From assembly GCA_031383555.1 (NCBI GenBank), contig JANMZR010000160.1, positions 1 through 6,447 of the forward strand: DNA of 6,447 bases, read 5' to 3'. Under the pieces are notes generated by a model, which was not told where the DNA came from, did no database searches, and was given only the letters and a program-made list of their open reading frames with translations. This document shows, in pieces, positions 6,056-6,447 of the stretch. How positions within the stretch are numbered: the first letter of the stretch is position 1; every line of letters begins with the position of its first letter. The translations under genes were made by a program, and so were the position numbers. Source of the DNA: JANMZR01 sp031383555. GTDB lineage: Bacteria > Bacteroidota > Bacteroidia > Cytophagales > Spirosomataceae.

Positions 6056-6447
6056 TCAATTAAAAGTACCTAATTTGAATTTTACAACATTTTCTTTAGG
6101 TTGGTAAATTGTCGCTTCTCTTTCAGTTTCATTTAATAAAATTAGATAATCTTTATCTTGTTGGTAATCGATCGGTTTGAGCTGTTCAGCTTTATTATTA
6201 TTCGTTGATATGCCTTCTGATAGTTGGCAAGCACAAATTTTTCCATCATTCAAAAAGTCCATCATTTGCAATAGTTGTTTAGTGTCTTCTATTGACTTTT
6301 CTTTTCCCGCTAATTCCATTATTTTAATTCGGCTTTCATAATAATTTCGAAAAGGCTCAAATTCGTAAGATAAAGTTGGCATTTCGGCGAGCATTTTGGC
6401 TGAATTTTCAAAAAGCTGAATGTGCCCAGTATCTACAAACCCTACAA
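6056..6447 (-). CDS. unrecognised protein, C-terminal part (runs off right edge)
   Basis: The frame is open from the right edge to a TGA at 6058-6056, giving 129 full codons plus the stop and one partial codon at the edge. The Met at 6394 has open frame before it (VGFVDTGHIQLFENSAK leads into it), so it is probably internal and the true start lies outside the window. The sequence is soluble-looking: a predicted helical part rich in Glu, Met and Leu (about the first 75 residues, with ENSAKMLAEM and TKQLLQMMDFLND), a KICACQ segment with two Cys, a polar Asn/Lys stretch, then probable beta strands (KDYLILLNETEREATIYQP, ENVVKFKLGTFN). No signal peptide or membrane segment is seen in this part. 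I do not recognise the family. Base use matches the neighbours. It precedes the BON-LysM gene on the same strand with a 125-bp AT-rich gap and no clear terminator between. Confidence 0.7.
   Translation of the reverse strand, partial: VGFVDTGHIQLFENSAKMLAEMPTLSYEFEPFRNYYESRIKIMELAGKEKSIEDTKQLLQMMDFLNDGKICACQLSEGISTNNNKAEQLKPIDYQQDKDYLILLNETEREATIYQPKENVVKFKLGTFN

Noticed and set aside
1..6447. CRISPR arrays, tRNA or rRNA genes, insertion sequences, defence or toxin-antitoxin genes
   Set aside because: None was found on reading both strands: no regular spaced direct repeats, no tRNA-like cloverleaf, no transposase-like frame and no small paired genes.

Overview
The window is AT-rich chromosomal DNA, most likely from a member of the Bacteroidota (Cytophagales, Sphingobacteriales or Flavobacteriales type). 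Four things point there. The prolyl-tRNA synthetase is the archaeal/eukaryotic-like short form ending in Tyr. The genes lack Shine-Dalgarno sequences and have A-rich leaders. One promoter is a full match to the Bacteroidota consensus TTG-N19-TAnnTTTG. The long low-complexity lipoprotein and the OmpP1/FadL-type porin are both typical of the phylum. I cannot name a genus.

Layout. Positions 1-133 (minus) hold the N-terminus of an FKBP-type peptidyl-prolyl isomerase that runs off the left edge. Positions 226-1701 (minus) hold proS. A 339-bp AT-rich divergent intergenic region follows, with a good promoter for the gene to its right. Positions 2041-3444 (plus) encode a lipoprotein whose mature part is almost entirely low-complexity sequence rich in Asn, Trp, Gly and Ser; it ends in a terminator. 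Positions 3683-5254 (plus) encode an OmpP1/FadL/TodX-family outer-membrane beta-barrel with its own -7 element and terminator. The convergent gap 5255-5474 contains two intrinsic terminators facing each other and, between them, a GC-rich imperfect palindrome not explained by termination. Positions 5475-5930 (minus) encode a BON-LysM protein closely resembling E. coli Kbp/YgaU, the cytoplasmic potassium-binding protein. Positions 6056-6447 (minus) hold the C-terminal part of an unrecognised protein that runs off the right edge.

How the genes fit together. proS and the isomerase are cytoplasmic translation and folding housekeeping genes on the same strand. The lipoprotein and the porin are envelope proteins on the other strand, each with its own terminator, so they are neighbours rather than an obvious operon. 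Nothing here is a clear defence, mobile or biosynthetic system. The items most worth a second look are the lipoprotein with its protein-level repeats, the GC-rich palindrome at 5324-5364, the degenerate zinc site of ProS and the unrecognised right-edge protein.
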